Positions 36,564 through 46,197 of a stretch of DNA of 64,000 nucleotides are shown in pieces. The stretch lies in assembly GCA_016178785.1 (NCBI GenBank), contig JACOSO010000062.1, positions 81,433 to 145,432 on the forward strand, read 5' to 3'. Position 1 is the first letter of the stretch. Every line of letters begins with the position of its first letter. A model generated the notes under the pieces. It searched no databases, had not been told where the DNA came from, and saw only the letters and a list, made by a program, of their open reading frames with translations. This DNA is from Bacteroidota bacterium. GTDB lineage: Bacteria; Bacteroidota; Bacteroidia; Cytophagales; Cyclobacteriaceae. The position numbers and the translations under genes are program-made.

Positions 36564-39299
36564 TTGACCGGCAAAGGCATTGTGGTTCGATTATTCATTT
36601 TTTTGATTGTCTTTGCCTTTTTTCAGATTAGGACATTTGGTCAAGGGAGACCCAAAGCGCCTGTACCAAAACCCTCTGTTAGCGACTCGGTTCGTTCAAA
36701 AACTAAACTCTCGTTTGCTGACACCGTAAAAGCGAAAAAGGACACCACAAAGACAAAGAAAGGAGACATCGAATCTACGATTGTTTATTCGGCTGAGGAT
36801 TCGATCATTTCAGAGCTCTCATCAAAAATTGTGAAGCTCTATGGCAACGCAAAAGTGACCTACGGCCAGATTAATCTCGATGCCGAAGAAATTCTGATCG
36901 ACTATGAAAAATCAACCATCACGGCTAATGGCAAAAAAGACTCTACCGGCAAGTTGGTAGGTTTTCCTGTTTTTAAGGATGGGCAGGAAACTTACGAGAC
37001 TAAAGGGATGGTTTACAATTTCAAAACCAAGAAGGCAAAAATCACCGAAGTAGTGACCAAGCAAGGTGAAGGGTTTATGCATGGTCAATCCGTTTTCAAA
37101 AATGAAAAGAATGATGTCTTCACGATAAACAATGCCTACACCACTTGTGATCTTGCAGATCCTCATTACCGAATTATTTCCAAAAAAGCGAAAGCAATCT
37201 CTGGAGACAAGATCGTAACCGGGCCGTTTTATATGGAGTTCAACCATGTGCCCACGCCCTTGGGGTTTGCGTTCGGAATTTTTCCATCACAGAAACAAGG
37301 TCAATCGGGAATTATAGTCCCGGCCTATGGCGAAGAACAGACCCGCGGGTTTTTCTTGCGCAGAGGCGGATATTATTTTCACGTCAATGATTATTTTGAT
37401 TTAACTGCCACGGCAGATATGTATTCAAAAGGATCTACGGGATTGTATCTCACCAGCAATTACATCAGCCGGTACAAGTATTCAGGCAACGTAAGTTTTT
37501 CTTTTACTAATAATGTTTACACTCAGCAGATCGAAAAGCCGGACGTTAGAAAAGATTTTAGTTTGACATGGAGCCATTCGCCACGGTCAAAGGGCACCGC
37601 ACGCTTTGCAGCTTCAGTCAATGCTGCCACCAGCACCAACAACAGCAATAACTTCCTGGGAATGGGTCAAGCCAATTTGGCGCAGAACCAAAACGCCAAC
37701 ATGCAGCGAAAAGCGAGTTCGAACATTTCATTTTCAAAATCATTTCCCGGCACGCCATTCTCGCTTGCTATGAACATGCGGCACAATCAAGACTTTAGCA
37801 CGCGCAGAGTTGATTTATCATTACCTGACATCAGTTTTAACGTCAACAACATTTACCCTTTAAAAAAATCGGAGAAAAGAATACTCCAGAACCTGCAGTT
37901 CAAATACACGATGAATGCCACTAACCAAATCAACAATGATCTGGGGTTCATCGCCAAAAATAAAGATGGTACACTTCGTGATAGCATTGGAGCGTTCAAC
38001 GGGCAAAACCTTCCCCTCTTTTTTCAAAATGCAAACAAGGGGGTGCGGCACGTCATACCCCTCAGCACCTCCTTCAAAGTTTTTAAATATTTTACAGTCA
38101 CCACCTCGGCCAATTATACTGAACTTTGGTATTTTGATAAATTAGTTTGGGGGCCCAAGTCTTCAAGTGCCTTAACATTGGGGACATCGGCTGTGAAAAT
38201 CGATACGGTCCATCAGTTCAATCGCGAATCGTTTTACAATTTATCGATGGGTATAACCTCGCGCATCTATGGAACCTATTTAGCAAAAAACAAGACGGCC
38301 CGAATAAGGGCCATCCGCCATTTAATGACGCCCACCATCGGCTTCAGCTATAGCCCCGATTTTTCTGATCCCAAATATGGGTATTATCAAAAGGTTGGTC
38401 TTACCGATGGAACCGGAAAGCCCTACACTGTTTTGAAATCAATTCACGAGGGATTTATTTATGGGCAGGCGCCCTCCGGAAAAAGTGAGTCGATGAGCAT
38501 TGGCCTTGGTAATACTCTGGAGATGAAAGTACGCAAACCGAAAGATACAGTCGACAGAAAAATATCATTACTCAATAACCTTTCTTTGGGAACGGCTTAT
38601 AATTTCCTAGCCGATTCATTTAAGCTTGCCCCCATCAGTATCAGTGCAAACTCGAACATACTTGACAATAAAATCAATATCAACCTTGGTGCATCATTGG
38701 ACCCTTATCAATACCGAAATGGACGAGTGGGAACTGACGCCCACGATCAACCCGTTTACAACGTGTTCAGGTTAAGTCGCTATGCCTGGGACGCGGGTGG
38801 CTTGGGGCGTATAACCTCAGCGAATCTTGCCCTCAGCACTAACTTGAGCAAGAAGGGTCAGAAAAAAGACGCTGAAACACGCGAGAAAATTGGCAAATCA
38901 AACGCTCCCCAAGCGGATAAAGAATATTTGTTAAAGCATCCGGATACTTATGTCGATTTTACAATTCCCTGGAATTTGCGTTTGAGTTACAACGCTTCTT
39001 ACAGCAGAACTACCGGTAAGGCCAGTATTGTACAATCAGCCAATTTTTCCGGGGATCTGAGTTTAAGTGAAAAGTGGAAGATCACCTACAGTGCAGGTTA
39101 TGATTTTGTAAATCACGCCATCACCCAAACTAATCTTGGACTCAGCCGCGATTTGCACTGCTGGCAAATGTCACTCAATTGGGTGCCTTTCGGAAAATTC
39201 CAATCGTACGTATTCAACATCGGTATAAAATCTTCTTTGCTAAAAGATTTGAAACTCAACCGCACACGAAGTTTCGTTGACTCACAGCAGGGGTATTAA
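36564..39299 (+). CDS. lptD: LPS-assembly protein LptD (OstA-type)
   Basis: The frame is open from 36420, but the plausible start lies at a TTG (36564) or GTG (36582), giving a signal peptide (VVRLFIFLIVFAFFQIRTFG) and about 910 residues. A linker with K/T/D-rich repeats precedes the OstA/LptA-like jellyroll (VKLYGNAKVTYGQINLDAEE, GMVYNFKTKKAKITEVVTKQ). A large C-terminal beta-barrel rich in aromatic-ended strands ends near LLKDLKLNRTRSFVDSQQGY. LptD inserts LPS into the outer leaflet. The Bacteroidota form is larger than the E. coli one. The start remains uncertain because no ATG suits the signal peptide. Confidence 0.88.
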   Translation: MTGKGIVVRLFIFLIVFAFFQIRTFGQGRPKAPVPKPSVSDSVRSKTKLSFADTVKAKKDTTKTKKGDIESTIVYSAEDSIISELSSKIVKLYGNAKVTYGQINLDAEEILIDYEKSTITANGKKDSTGKLVGFPVFKDGQETYETKGMVYNFKTKKAKITEVVTKQGEGFMHGQSVFKNEKNDVFTINNAYTTCDLADPHYRIISKKAKAISGDKIVTGPFYMEFNHVPTPLGFAFGIFPSQKQGQSGIIVPAYGEEQTRGFFLRRGGYYFHVNDYFDLTATADMYSKGSTGLYLTSNYISRYKYSGNVSFSFTNNVYTQQIEKPDVRKDFSLTWSHSPRSKGTARFAASVNAATSTNNSNNFLGMGQANLAQNQNANMQRKASSNISFSKSFPGTPFSLAMNMRHNQDFSTRRVDLSLPDISFNVNNIYPLKKSEKRILQNLQFKYTMNATNQINNDLGFIAKNKDGTLRDSIGAFNGQNLPLFFQNANKGVRHVIPLSTSFKVFKYFTVTTSANYTELWYFDKLVWGPKSSSALTLGTSAVKIDTVHQFNRESFYNLSMGITSRIYGTYLAKNKTARIRAIRHLMTPTIGFSYSPDFSDPKYGYYQKVGLTDGTGKPYTVLKSIHEGFIYGQAPSGKSESMSIGLGNTLEMKVRKPKDTVDRKISLLNNLSLGTAYNFLADSFKLAPISISANSNILDNKININLGASLDPYQYRNGRVGTDAHDQPVYNVFRLSRYAWDAGGLGRITSANLALSTNLSKKGQKKDAETREKIGKSNAPQADKEYLLKHPDTYVDFTIPWNLRLSYNASYSRTTGKASIVQSANFSGDLSLSEKWKITYSAGYDFVNHAITQTNLGLSRDLHCWQMSLNWVPFGKFQSYVFNIGIKSSLLKDLKLNRTRSFVDSQQGY

Positions 39300-39392
39300 A
39301 TGATTTGAAAATGCCTTGATTTGAAGATTTGAAAATGAAATTTCAAAGATCCAATTTTCAAATTAGGTCATCTTCAAATTTTCAAATTAAAT
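39300..39392. repeat. AT-rich quasi-palindromic spacer between lptD and lysS
   Basis: Repeated GATTTGAAAAT words on the left and ATTTTCAAATT words on the right make this convergent gap an imperfect inverted repeat. It could form a weak terminator for both genes; there is no GC-rich stem. Confidence 0.4.
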
Positions 39393-39394
39393 AA

Positions 39395-41119
39395 TTATTT
39401 CATCCAGCCTTCGATTTCCTGAAGCGTGGGGTTTTGAACTGAATCCAATTTTAATTTCTTCCTCATACCCGGAATGTCGTTGAAAAGTTTTGACGGCTTA
39501 ATCTCTTTCAACTGAGCTGCAGACCTGATTCCCAATTTTTCGATGATGGGAAAAAGTTCAGCGCGAATGCCTAGTGATTCAAATTCCTTTGCCGAATCAA
39601 CTTCCGTTTTTTTCTCAGGCTTCATCTGTGGAAAGAAAATCACGTCTTGAATGGAAGGTGAGTTAGTCATAATCATACTCAAGCGATCGATACCTATACC
39701 AAGACCAGCGGTTGGTGGCATTCCATATTCCAACGCACGCAGGAAATCTTCATCGAGTGTCATGGCTTCTTCATCGCCACGTTTCCCTAAGGCTACTTGC
39801 TCCTCAAAACGTTGACGTTGATCGATAGGGTCGTTCAACTCAGAGAATGCATTGCAAATTTCCTTTCGATTGCAAATAGCCTCAAAGCGTTCAACTAATC
39901 CCGCTTTGCTGCGATGCTTCTTTGCCAGCGGAGACATCTCGAGTGGATAATCGGTGATAAACGTAGGTTGAATTAACTCATGCTCGCACTTCTCACCAAA
40001 AATCTGATCGATCAACTTCCCTTTTCCCATGGTGTCATCCATTGGTACATGAAGTTCGCGGCAGGTTTGACGCAACTGATTTTCATCCATTGAAGAAATA
40101 TCAATGCCGGTAAAATGTTGGATGGCTTCGTACATGGTAAATCGTTTCCATGGCCGCTTGAAATCGATGATGTTTTCTCCCACTTTAACTTGGGTAGAAC
40201 CGTGAAGGTCAATCGCCACCTTTTCAATCATCTCTTCCACAAGATTCATCATCCACTGATAGTCTTTGTAGGCCACGTACAATTCCACCTGTGTGAATTC
40301 CGGATTATGGAAGCGCGACATCCCTTCGTTGCGGAAGTCCTTGCTAAATTCATACACTCCATTAAAACCGCCAACAATCAATCGCTTCAAATAAAGTTCG
40401 TTGGCGATACGCAAATACAAGGTCATGTCCAATGTATTGTGATGCGTTTTGAACGGCTTCGCAGCTGCACCACCATAAAGAGGTTGCAAAATCGGAGTCT
40501 CAACCTCGAGGTATTCTTGTTTATTAAGATACTCTCGCATGGAGTTCACCAACTTTGTTCTCTTCACAAAAGCATCGCGCACTTGAGGATTGACTACAAG
40601 ATCAACATACCTCATGCGGTAACGCTGCTCAGGGTCAGTGAAGGCATCATGCAAATGAATATTGCCCTGCTCATCTTTTGTTTCTTTCACGATTGGCAAC
40701 GGTCGTAATGATTTCGAAAGCACCGTAAAACTTTTTGCGTGAATGGATTTTTCACCTGTTTGTGTAGTAAATGCAAATCCTTTTACCCCTATGATGTCGC
40801 CAATGTCGAGCAGCTTCTTGAATACAATATTATAGAGTGTTTTATCTTCATCCGGGCAAAGATCATCTCTTCGAAAATAAACTTGAACACGTCCGGTTTC
40901 ATCTTGTAGCTCGGCAAATGATGCATTGCCCATCACTCTTCTTGACATGATCCTGCCCGCAATCGACAAATCTTTTCCTTCCAGCGAAGAATAATCTTTA
41001 TGGAAGCCATCGGCATTTAGGTTCACTTCAAATAACTCGGCCGGATACGGATTGATACCGAGTTTATTCAACTCCTCCATACTTTGCCTGCGGATGGATT
41101 CTTGTTCGCTTAGTTGCAT
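39395..41119 (-). CDS. lysS: lysyl-tRNA synthetase, class II
   Basis: The 574-residue enzyme has an N-terminal OB-fold anticodon-binding domain ([20 protein letters not shown]). The class II core includes motif 2 [20 protein letters not shown] and motif 3 [13 protein letters not shown]. It charges tRNA-Lys. After the catalytic core it carries an extension of about 70 residues (from about 500, with [19 protein letters not shown] and [19 protein letters not shown]) with a helix-hairpin-helix look. This makes it longer than the roughly 505-residue E. coli enzyme; similar tails occur in related Bacteroidota, to my knowledge. Confidence 0.95.
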   Translation of the reverse strand: MQLSEQESIRRQSMEELNKLGINPYPAELFEVNLNADGFHKDYSSLEGKDLSIAGRIMSRRVMGNASFAELQDETGRVQVYFRRDDLCPDEDKTLYNIVFKKLLDIGDIIGVKGFAFTTQTGEKSIHAKSFTVLSKSLRPLPIVKETKDEQGNIHLHDAFTDPEQRYRMRYVDLVVNPQVRDAFVKRTKLVNSMREYLNKQEYLEVETPILQPLYGGAAAKPFKTHHNTLDMTLYLRIANELYLKRLIVGGFNGVYEFSKDFRNEGMSRFHNPEFTQVELYVAYKDYQWMMNLVEEMIEKVAIDLHGSTQVKVGENIIDFKRPWKRFTMYEAIQHFTGIDISSMDENQLRQTCRELHVPMDDTMGKGKLIDQIFGEKCEHELIQPTFITDYPLEMSPLAKKHRSKAGLVERFEAICNRKEICNAFSELNDPIDQRQRFEEQVALGKRGDEEAMTLDEDFLRALEYGMPPTAGLGIGIDRLSMIMTNSPSIQDVIFFPQMKPEKKTEVDSAKEFESLGIRAELFPIIEKLGIRSAAQLKEIKPSKLFNDIPGMRKKLKLDSVQNPTLQEIEGWMK

Positions 41120-41133
41120 AGCTTTCTACTTGA

Positions 41134-41236
41134 TTTAATTAACATCATTGGATTTTCTTTGCGAACTCTGCGTGGATTCTTTGCGAGCTTTGCGTTAAAA
41201 ATTTTCAAACCGCAAAGGCGCGAGGGCGCAAAGGTA
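41134..41236. repeat. GCAAAG-type intergenic repeat
   Basis: TTTGCGAACTCTGCGTGGAT, TTTGCGAGCTTTGCGTTAAA and their inverse CGCAAAGGCGCGAGGGCGCA lie between lysS and the MNT pseudogene and form an imperfect palindrome. This wording is a common non-coding motif in environmental Bacteroidota and related genomes. No coding potential is seen. Confidence 0.5.
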
Positions 41237-41525
41237 TCAGACAAAGATGGCATCTCTCATAATTAGATTTCGGGCCGATGGCTTGATGAATTTCTCATCA
41301 AATATCCACGGGGACCTTGAATTTTTTCTCGAGTAGTTCTTGAATCTGATATTTCTTATCAAATAAGTTTTGGGTGTTCGGCTCAAACTCAATAATAATA
41401 TCAAGGTCATTGGCATTCTCTGATCTTGCAACTGATCCGAAAAGGCCAAGTTTCTGAAGTTGGAAATTCCGAAACAGGCTTTCCTTCTGACTAAACAAAA
41501 ACTCAAGTACTTCTTCTTTTTTCAT
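41237..41525 (-). pseudogene. MNT-type minimal nucleotidyltransferase gene, frameshifted
   Basis: From the Met at 41525 the frame encodes MKKEEVLEFLFSQKESLFRN and the nucleotidyltransferase motif LFGSVARSENANDLDIIIEF (GSxxR...DxD). It stops after KFKVPVDI at 41298. The frame one step over continues with FDEKFIKPSARNLIMRDAIF to 41237, which closely resembles the normal end of MntA-type antitoxins. A one-base insertion or two-base loss at the VDI codons therefore split the gene. MNT proteins usually pair with a HEPN toxin; none is seen beside it, so this is probably an orphaned, decaying module. Confidence 0.72.
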
Positions 41526-41564
41526 CTGAGAGCAAAGGTAGGAATTCACGTTAAAATAAGGCAA

Positions 41565-42749
41565 TCACCTTCCATTCCTTCTACGTTTCAATTCTTTTCT
41601 GATCAACAGCAGCTCCCTGCTGCTCTGGCCTGCTACCGAAGTATTTTCAGCAGCTCTCCGCAAGAGGTAGGGCATCACCGATTCAACAGGGCCATAAGGA
41701 ACATATTTGGCAACGTTGTACCCTGCTTTAGCTAAGTTGAAAGAGATGTTATCGCTCATACCGAGCAATTGTGCAAACCAAATATGAGGATCGTTATGCT
41801 TCAATCCTTTTTGATGAATCAATGAAGCCAGAAATTGATTGCTAAATTCATTATGCGACCCGCACATTAACGAAATTCGATCTTTATTATCCACACAAAA
41901 TTGAAGTCCATCATTGAATGCCTTATCGGTCGCTTCTTTGCTCGGATGGATAGGGTTAGGATAAATCATCTTCAGTGCGCGAGCAGCCTCTTTTTCCATA
42001 TAAGCTCCTCGAACCAGCTTTGCACCAAAAAAAATATTTTGCTTTGTAGCCACCGCAAAAGCACTCTTCAAATTGCCCAGCATATCGGCACGGTACATTT
42101 GAAAAGTATTGAACACAATTGCTTTTTCACCATTGTACTTTTGCATCATGGCATATGCCATCTCATCGATCGGATTCTGAATCCAACTGTCTTCCGCATC
42201 AATAAGCACTCGAACACCGGAACTAAAAGCTTTTTTGCAGATCCGATCAACCCGATCCTGAACGCGCCCCCATGCCGATTTTTCTTCTTCTGATAAGTTT
42301 CCCTTGGCTTGAATTTTTTCGAGCAGATCAAAAGCACCTAGCCCAGTCACTTTAAAAACACTGAACGGTATGGCCGGATTGCCTTTTGCTTTTTCAATAG
42401 TACCAATGATTTCTTTTGCCGTTTGATCAAACACCGCTTCAGTCTCTTCTCCTTCGATAGAGTAATCCAGTATGGTTCCGATCTTAAACTTTGAGAGGTT
42501 TTGAATTGTCTTATCGCTTTGATCAATGGTCTCTCCTCCGCAGAAATGTTCAAACACAGTGGATCGGATCAAACCTTTCACCGGCAGCCTTAAGTTGAGG
42601 CTTACTTTGGCCAGACTGGTGGCAACGGAAGAAATCAACGGGTGGTTAACCAAGGAGAAAATCAGATGCGCTTTTTTCAGCTGGCTATCGCTCTTATAAG
42701 AGAAGGCAACAGCCGTATCATCAAAACGTACAATGGGGTCAGATTCCAT
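41565..42749 (-). CDS. proline dehydrogenase
   Basis: The 394-residue protein has the PRODH barrel pattern: DYSIEGEETEAVFDQTAKEI, PFSVFKVTGLGAFDLLEKIQ, VRVLIDAEDSWIQNPIDEMA, VFNTFQMYRADMLGNLKSAF, KLVRGAYMEKEAARA and YKVPYGPVESVMPYLLRRA-like C-terminal residues (here VAKYVPYGPVESVMPYLLRR). It oxidises proline to pyrroline-5-carboxylate with FAD and feeds the respiratory chain. It is the monofunctional type without the P5C dehydrogenase domain of PutA. It is divergent from aroB across about 90 bp. Confidence 0.94.
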   Translation of the reverse strand: MESDPIVRFDDTAVAFSYKSDSQLKKAHLIFSLVNHPLISSVATSLAKVSLNLRLPVKGLIRSTVFEHFCGGETIDQSDKTIQNLSKFKIGTILDYSIEGEETEAVFDQTAKEIIGTIEKAKGNPAIPFSVFKVTGLGAFDLLEKIQAKGNLSEEEKSAWGRVQDRVDRICKKAFSSGVRVLIDAEDSWIQNPIDEMAYAMMQKYNGEKAIVFNTFQMYRADMLGNLKSAFAVATKQNIFFGAKLVRGAYMEKEAARALKMIYPNPIHPSKEATDKAFNDGLQFCVDNKDRISLMCGSHNEFSNQFLASLIHQKGLKHNDPHIWFAQLLGMSDNISFNLAKAGYNVAKYVPYGPVESVMPYLLRRAAENTSVAGQSSRELLLIRKELKRRRNGR

Positions 42750-42839
42750 GTTCTGGATTTAGGCCGCAAATATAGCACGACAAACTTTTTATTCGATGAT
42801 AAAAATTTGGCGTACTTTGTTTCCATCAATTCATTGAAT

Positions 42840-43862
42840 ATGGAGTCAGGATCGGTAATTTTTAGCAACGAAAATATTGATTTTAAGGGCCTGACCGCGT
42901 ATTCCAAAATTGCAATTCTCACAGATTCAAACATCCGAAAGCATTGCTACCCGCTTATCCAGAATTTATTAGCAGGTCACCCTCTCATTGAAGTTCACGC
43001 GGGTGAAGAGCACAAAAATCTGGATACCTGTAAACTAATCTGGCAAGGGCTCACCGATCTGAATTTAGACAGGCACTCCTTATTAGTAGTGCTTGGAGGT
43101 GGGGTGCTGGGCGATATGGGCGGATTTTGTGCTGCTACGTTCAAGCGGGGAATTGATTTCATCTTGATGCCCACTACCCTCCTTTCTCAGGTGGATGCGA
43201 GCATCGGGGGAAAACTCGGCATCGATTTCAATAATTTTAAGAATCATATCGGAGTTTTCCATGAACCGAAGGCAACCATCCTTCATTCCCCGTTCCTGAA
43301 AACTTTGCCTGAACGCGAATTGAGAAGCGGGTTTGCCGAAGTAATCAAACATTGTCTGATCTCAGACGAGCCGATGTGGCAAACTATCCGAAAGAAAAAA
43401 TTAAATGACCAGGATTGGGAAACTTTGGTTAAGCATTCAATTGGATTCAAAAAATCGGTTACCGAAAAAGACCCAAAAGAGAAAGGTCTCCGCAAGATTT
43501 TGAATTTCGGCCACACCATCGGTCATGCACTCGAAAGCTATTTCCTTGCCGAGGGGAACAGAATCTTTCATGGCGAAGCTATTGCCATGGGCATGGTCAT
43601 GGAATCATACATCGCTTGCGAGAAAAAAATGATCGACCAAAAGCAGCTGGATGAAGTTACTTCCTACCTGATCGAGATTTTTGAAAAGCAAGACATGCCC
43701 TGGGGCGACTCTTTGGTAATCCAATTGATTGCTCAGGACAAGAAAAATAAAGGGAATGAAATTTTGATGGCGTTACCGGAAGGAATTGGCAAAGCCAGGT
43801 GGGATATTACTGTTAATGAAGAGGAGTTGGAGAAGTCATTTGACTTTTACCGTTCAATTTAA
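42840..43862 (+). CDS. aroB: 3-dehydroquinate synthase
   Basis: The start is taken at Met 42840 (MESGSVIFSNENIDF), giving 340 residues; the frame is open upstream to 42642, but that part overlaps the proline dehydrogenase gene and is not conserved-looking. The NAD and zinc motifs are present: LVVLGGGVLGDMGGFCAATF, PTTLLSQVDASIGGKLGIDF, RSGFAEVIKHCLI and LNFGHTIGHALE (metal His). It makes 3-dehydroquinate, the second step of the shikimate pathway. aroA follows about 280 bp after its end. Confidence 0.94.
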   Translation: MESGSVIFSNENIDFKGLTAYSKIAILTDSNIRKHCYPLIQNLLAGHPLIEVHAGEEHKNLDTCKLIWQGLTDLNLDRHSLLVVLGGGVLGDMGGFCAATFKRGIDFILMPTTLLSQVDASIGGKLGIDFNNFKNHIGVFHEPKATILHSPFLKTLPERELRSGFAEVIKHCLISDEPMWQTIRKKKLNDQDWETLVKHSIGFKKSVTEKDPKEKGLRKILNFGHTIGHALESYFLAEGNRIFHGEAIAMGMVMESYIACEKKMIDQKQLDEVTSYLIEIFEKQDMPWGDSLVIQLIAQDKKNKGNEILMALPEGIGKARWDITVNEEELEKSFDFYRSI

Positions 43863-44044
43863 ATGTAATTCACGTCCTGGTCTTCGGCATCGTTGCCTTT
43901 GTCGAAGGCTTTTTTCAAATCATCGGCTTTTTTTGCGATGAAATCCTTTGTCTTCTTCTTACGGTCGCCAGTCAGCAACCATGCGGCCAACAGTGCGCCT
44001 CCGGCAACACCCAGACCAATTGCTAGTTTTCTTGTTGTGCTCAT
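43859..44044 (-). CDS. YtxH-like small membrane protein
   Basis: The 61-residue protein has one hydrophobic helix (LAIGLGVAGGALLAAWLLTG) and a Lys/Asp-rich tail (DRKKKTKDFIAKKADDLKKA). This is the YtxH/general-stress type seen beside many Bacteroidota genes. Its 3' end overlaps the aroB stop by 4 bp in convergent orientation. Confidence 0.75.
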   Translation of the reverse strand: MSTTRKLAIGLGVAGGALLAAWLLTGDRKKKTKDFIAKKADDLKKAFDKGNDAEDQDVNYI

Positions 44045-44138
44045 ACCTCCTTCAACTTTGTTTCAAAATAAATAGTTTCAATCCGTCAAAAAAAACATTC
44101 ATAAAAATTACTTTTCGGTCTTAATCCTTACCAACGTT

Positions 44139-45380
44139 TTGAATTCGTCCATCAGTATAAAAGGTAACTCAAAGATTTCAGGAACGGTGAAGCAGTTACC
44201 TTCATCGAAGAGCATTAGTAACCGTGCCTTGATCTTGAACGCGCTCACAGGCAACCGATCAGTTGTTAGTAACCTTTCATCTGCGCGAGATACTAAATTG
44301 ATGCAGGCATTGATCAATAGCAATGACGAAGATCATTCCATTGACGTGATGGATGCAGGCACAACCATGCGCTTCCTCACCTCTTTCTTTGCCTTGACCA
44401 ATAAAAAGAAAATTCTCACAGGCACAGATCGGATGAAGCAACGCCCAATCAAGTTGCTGGTAGATGCTTTGCGATTGATTGGGGCTGAGATCAGCTATCT
44501 TGGCGGGGAGGGCTTCCCTCCCATTCAAACTCTTGGGTTCGAATCTCAGAAAACAGATTTCATTGAAATGCCCGGGAACGTGAGCAGCCAATATATTTCC
44601 GCTTTAATGATGCTGGCACCCACATTGCCAAAAGGTTTGACGATTCAATTGAAAGGCGAAACGGGAAGCATTCCATACATCAACATGACGGCATCGCTGA
44701 TGAAGGAGTTTGGGGTCGAACCCCAATTGGATTTTAAACTGAATATTATTTCGATCAAGCATGGAGCCTACCGGCCAGCCTCAGTAACCATTGAAGCCGA
44801 TTGGTCGGCTGCGAGTTATTGGCTTGCCTTTGTGGCATTGGCGGAAGAAGCAAAAATAATTTTGCCCAATGTTTCTGAAAAATCATTACAAGGAGATCGG
44901 GTTGTTGTGGAAGTAATGAAAAAGTTGGGCGTGAATTCAGATTTCAAGAATGGTTCATTGGAGTTGACTAAGCGAAACTCTCAAAGCCACATATCCTGGG
45001 ATTTCAAGGACTGCCCTGACTTGGCGCAAACGGTTTTACCCGTATGTGCTGCGAAGGGAATTTCCGGGGAATTCACCGGACTTGAAAGTTTGCGCATCAA
45101 AGAGACTGATCGGATTGCCGCATTGAAAAATGAATTAAAAAAAATCGGAGCTAAGTTAGAAGAACCGGAAACTGGAAAGTGGAAATTGACTCCGGGAAAA
45201 ATAGCGACACTGTCCGCGCCAATCGAAACGTATCACGATCACCGTATGGCGATGGGCTTTGCACCTTGGGCTGCACTAACCGATATAACTATTCTCGCCC
45301 CGGAAGTGGTCAACAAATCGTATCCGGGTTTTTGGGAAGATGTAAAATCGGTGGGTTATACGTTGAGTGAGGAAAGGTAG
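44139..45380 (+). CDS. aroA: 3-phosphoshikimate 1-carboxyvinyltransferase (EPSP synthase)
   Basis: The 413-residue enzyme has the paired-domain EPSPS pattern. QLPSSKSISNRALILNALTG supplies the substrate-binding Lys/Ser, and DAGTTMRFLTSFFAL matches the usual NAGTAMR/DAGTTMR region. PGNVSSQYISALMMLAP, RIKETDRIAALKNEL and YHDHRMAMGFA complete the site. It converts shikimate-3-phosphate and PEP to EPSP and belongs with the nearby aroB. The tail overlaps nothing; a small gap leads into the IS1 debris. Confidence 0.95.
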   Translation: MNSSISIKGNSKISGTVKQLPSSKSISNRALILNALTGNRSVVSNLSSARDTKLMQALINSNDEDHSIDVMDAGTTMRFLTSFFALTNKKKILTGTDRMKQRPIKLLVDALRLIGAEISYLGGEGFPPIQTLGFESQKTDFIEMPGNVSSQYISALMMLAPTLPKGLTIQLKGETGSIPYINMTASLMKEFGVEPQLDFKLNIISIKHGAYRPASVTIEADWSAASYWLAFVALAEEAKIILPNVSEKSLQGDRVVVEVMKKLGVNSDFKNGSLELTKRNSQSHISWDFKDCPDLAQTVLPVCAAKGISGEFTGLESLRIKETDRIAALKNELKKIGAKLEEPETGKWKLTPGKIATLSAPIETYHDHRMAMGFAPWAALTDITILAPEVVNKSYPGFWEDVKSVGYTLSEER

Positions 45381-45395
45381 TAGGAGCTCGCCATT

Positions 45396-46103
45396 GTACT
45401 GCATTTTTGGGGAGCTGACAGCCAGACCAAAAGTAAATTTTCAAACAAGCTTCCAGCATCTCCCTGCTTTTCGAAAAGCAGATGGTCTTTCTTGACAGCC
45501 GTTTCAAATGAGTACGAATGCTCTAATTCTTCCGCTCGATGTGGTTGATATTGTATTTGGTTTGACGATGGATTTCTCTTGGTACCAAACTTTTATAAAG
45601 CTCATAGCCATCAGTGTAAATCTTTTTTGCCTCTGACAAAAGAGCTGTCTCAATCACCCTGCTTAATGTTTTAAGATTCCGCTTGCCTACTTTGAAGTCG
45701 ATTACTTCCCTGGTGTCTCTTCTCATGGCATATACTACCCAATACAGTCTTTGTCTATTTCCAATGTAGGTTCGCATCTCATCGACCTCATATTCTTTGC
45801 CTTTCAAAATGGCAAAGGGCCTGCCGATTCTCCCGGCTATGCTTTTTATCCTTCTGAGTACGGTCACCAATGATATCTTTAATATTCTTGATATACTCCG
45901 CATGCCGCAGCCTTCCTTCTTAAGAACTATAATTTGTTGATCAATGTACTCTTCGCGCGCCTTGTACACATAACTCGTCTGCCAGTATTTTTTACACTCC
46001 TTACAACAATACCGTTGGATCCCGGCTTTACTCCTTCCATTTTTTACTGCTCCTTTCTTGCATTCCCTGCATTTCATTCTTTCCATCAGCTTTTCTGTAG
46101 CAC
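45396..46103 (-). mobile_element. IS1-family insertion sequence, degraded
   Basis: The element is about 708 bp. Its outer ends read inward as GTACTGCATTTTTGGGGAGC (left, from 45396) and GTGCTACAGAAAAGCTGATG (right, reverse complement of 46083-46103). They share GTRCTRCA and AGCTGA, consistent with imperfect terminal inverted repeats. It carries a single transposase frame broken by a stop. The 21-bp right-end sequence occurs a second time at 46177-46197, 94 bp further out, which hints at a nested or deleted second copy. No target duplication was found. Confidence 0.7.
45427..46086 (-). pseudogene. IS1-family transposase with in-frame stop
   Basis: From 46086 (or the second Met at 46077) the frame has the InsA-type zinc finger (MKCRECKKGAVKNGRSKAGI, CCKECKKYWQ), a helix-turn-helix (GCGMRSISRILKIS) and the InsB DDE-type core (YEVDEMRTYIGNRQRLYWVV, KKIYTDGYELYKSLVP). 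It runs into a TAG at 45523-45525 in NHIERKN-stop, but the same frame then continues SIRTHLKRLSRKTICFSKSR to a C-terminus ending KIYFW. A Leu is expected at the stop, so a single nonsense change has inactivated the gene, unless the amber codon is suppressed. Confidence 0.8.
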
Positions 46104-46176
46104 GAAAGATAAGATCAATGCGTTACAGCTTCCTTAACCCCTCTTCTCCTCCATTGATTATCAACTCGTTAATATA

Positions 46177-46197
46177 CCATCAGCTTTTCTGTAGCAC
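46177..46197. repeat. second copy of the IS1 terminal sequence
   Basis: These 21 bp are identical to 46083-46103, the presumed right end of the IS1-family element. They abut the truncated end of the YD/RHS-like fragment, whose stop codon is formed within the junction (CCAGAGG then TAG). Confidence 0.7.

Noticed and set aside
42642..42839. Longer start for aroB
   Set aside because: The extra 66 residues overlap the divergent proline dehydrogenase gene and have no synthase character. The Met at 42840 gives the usual length.
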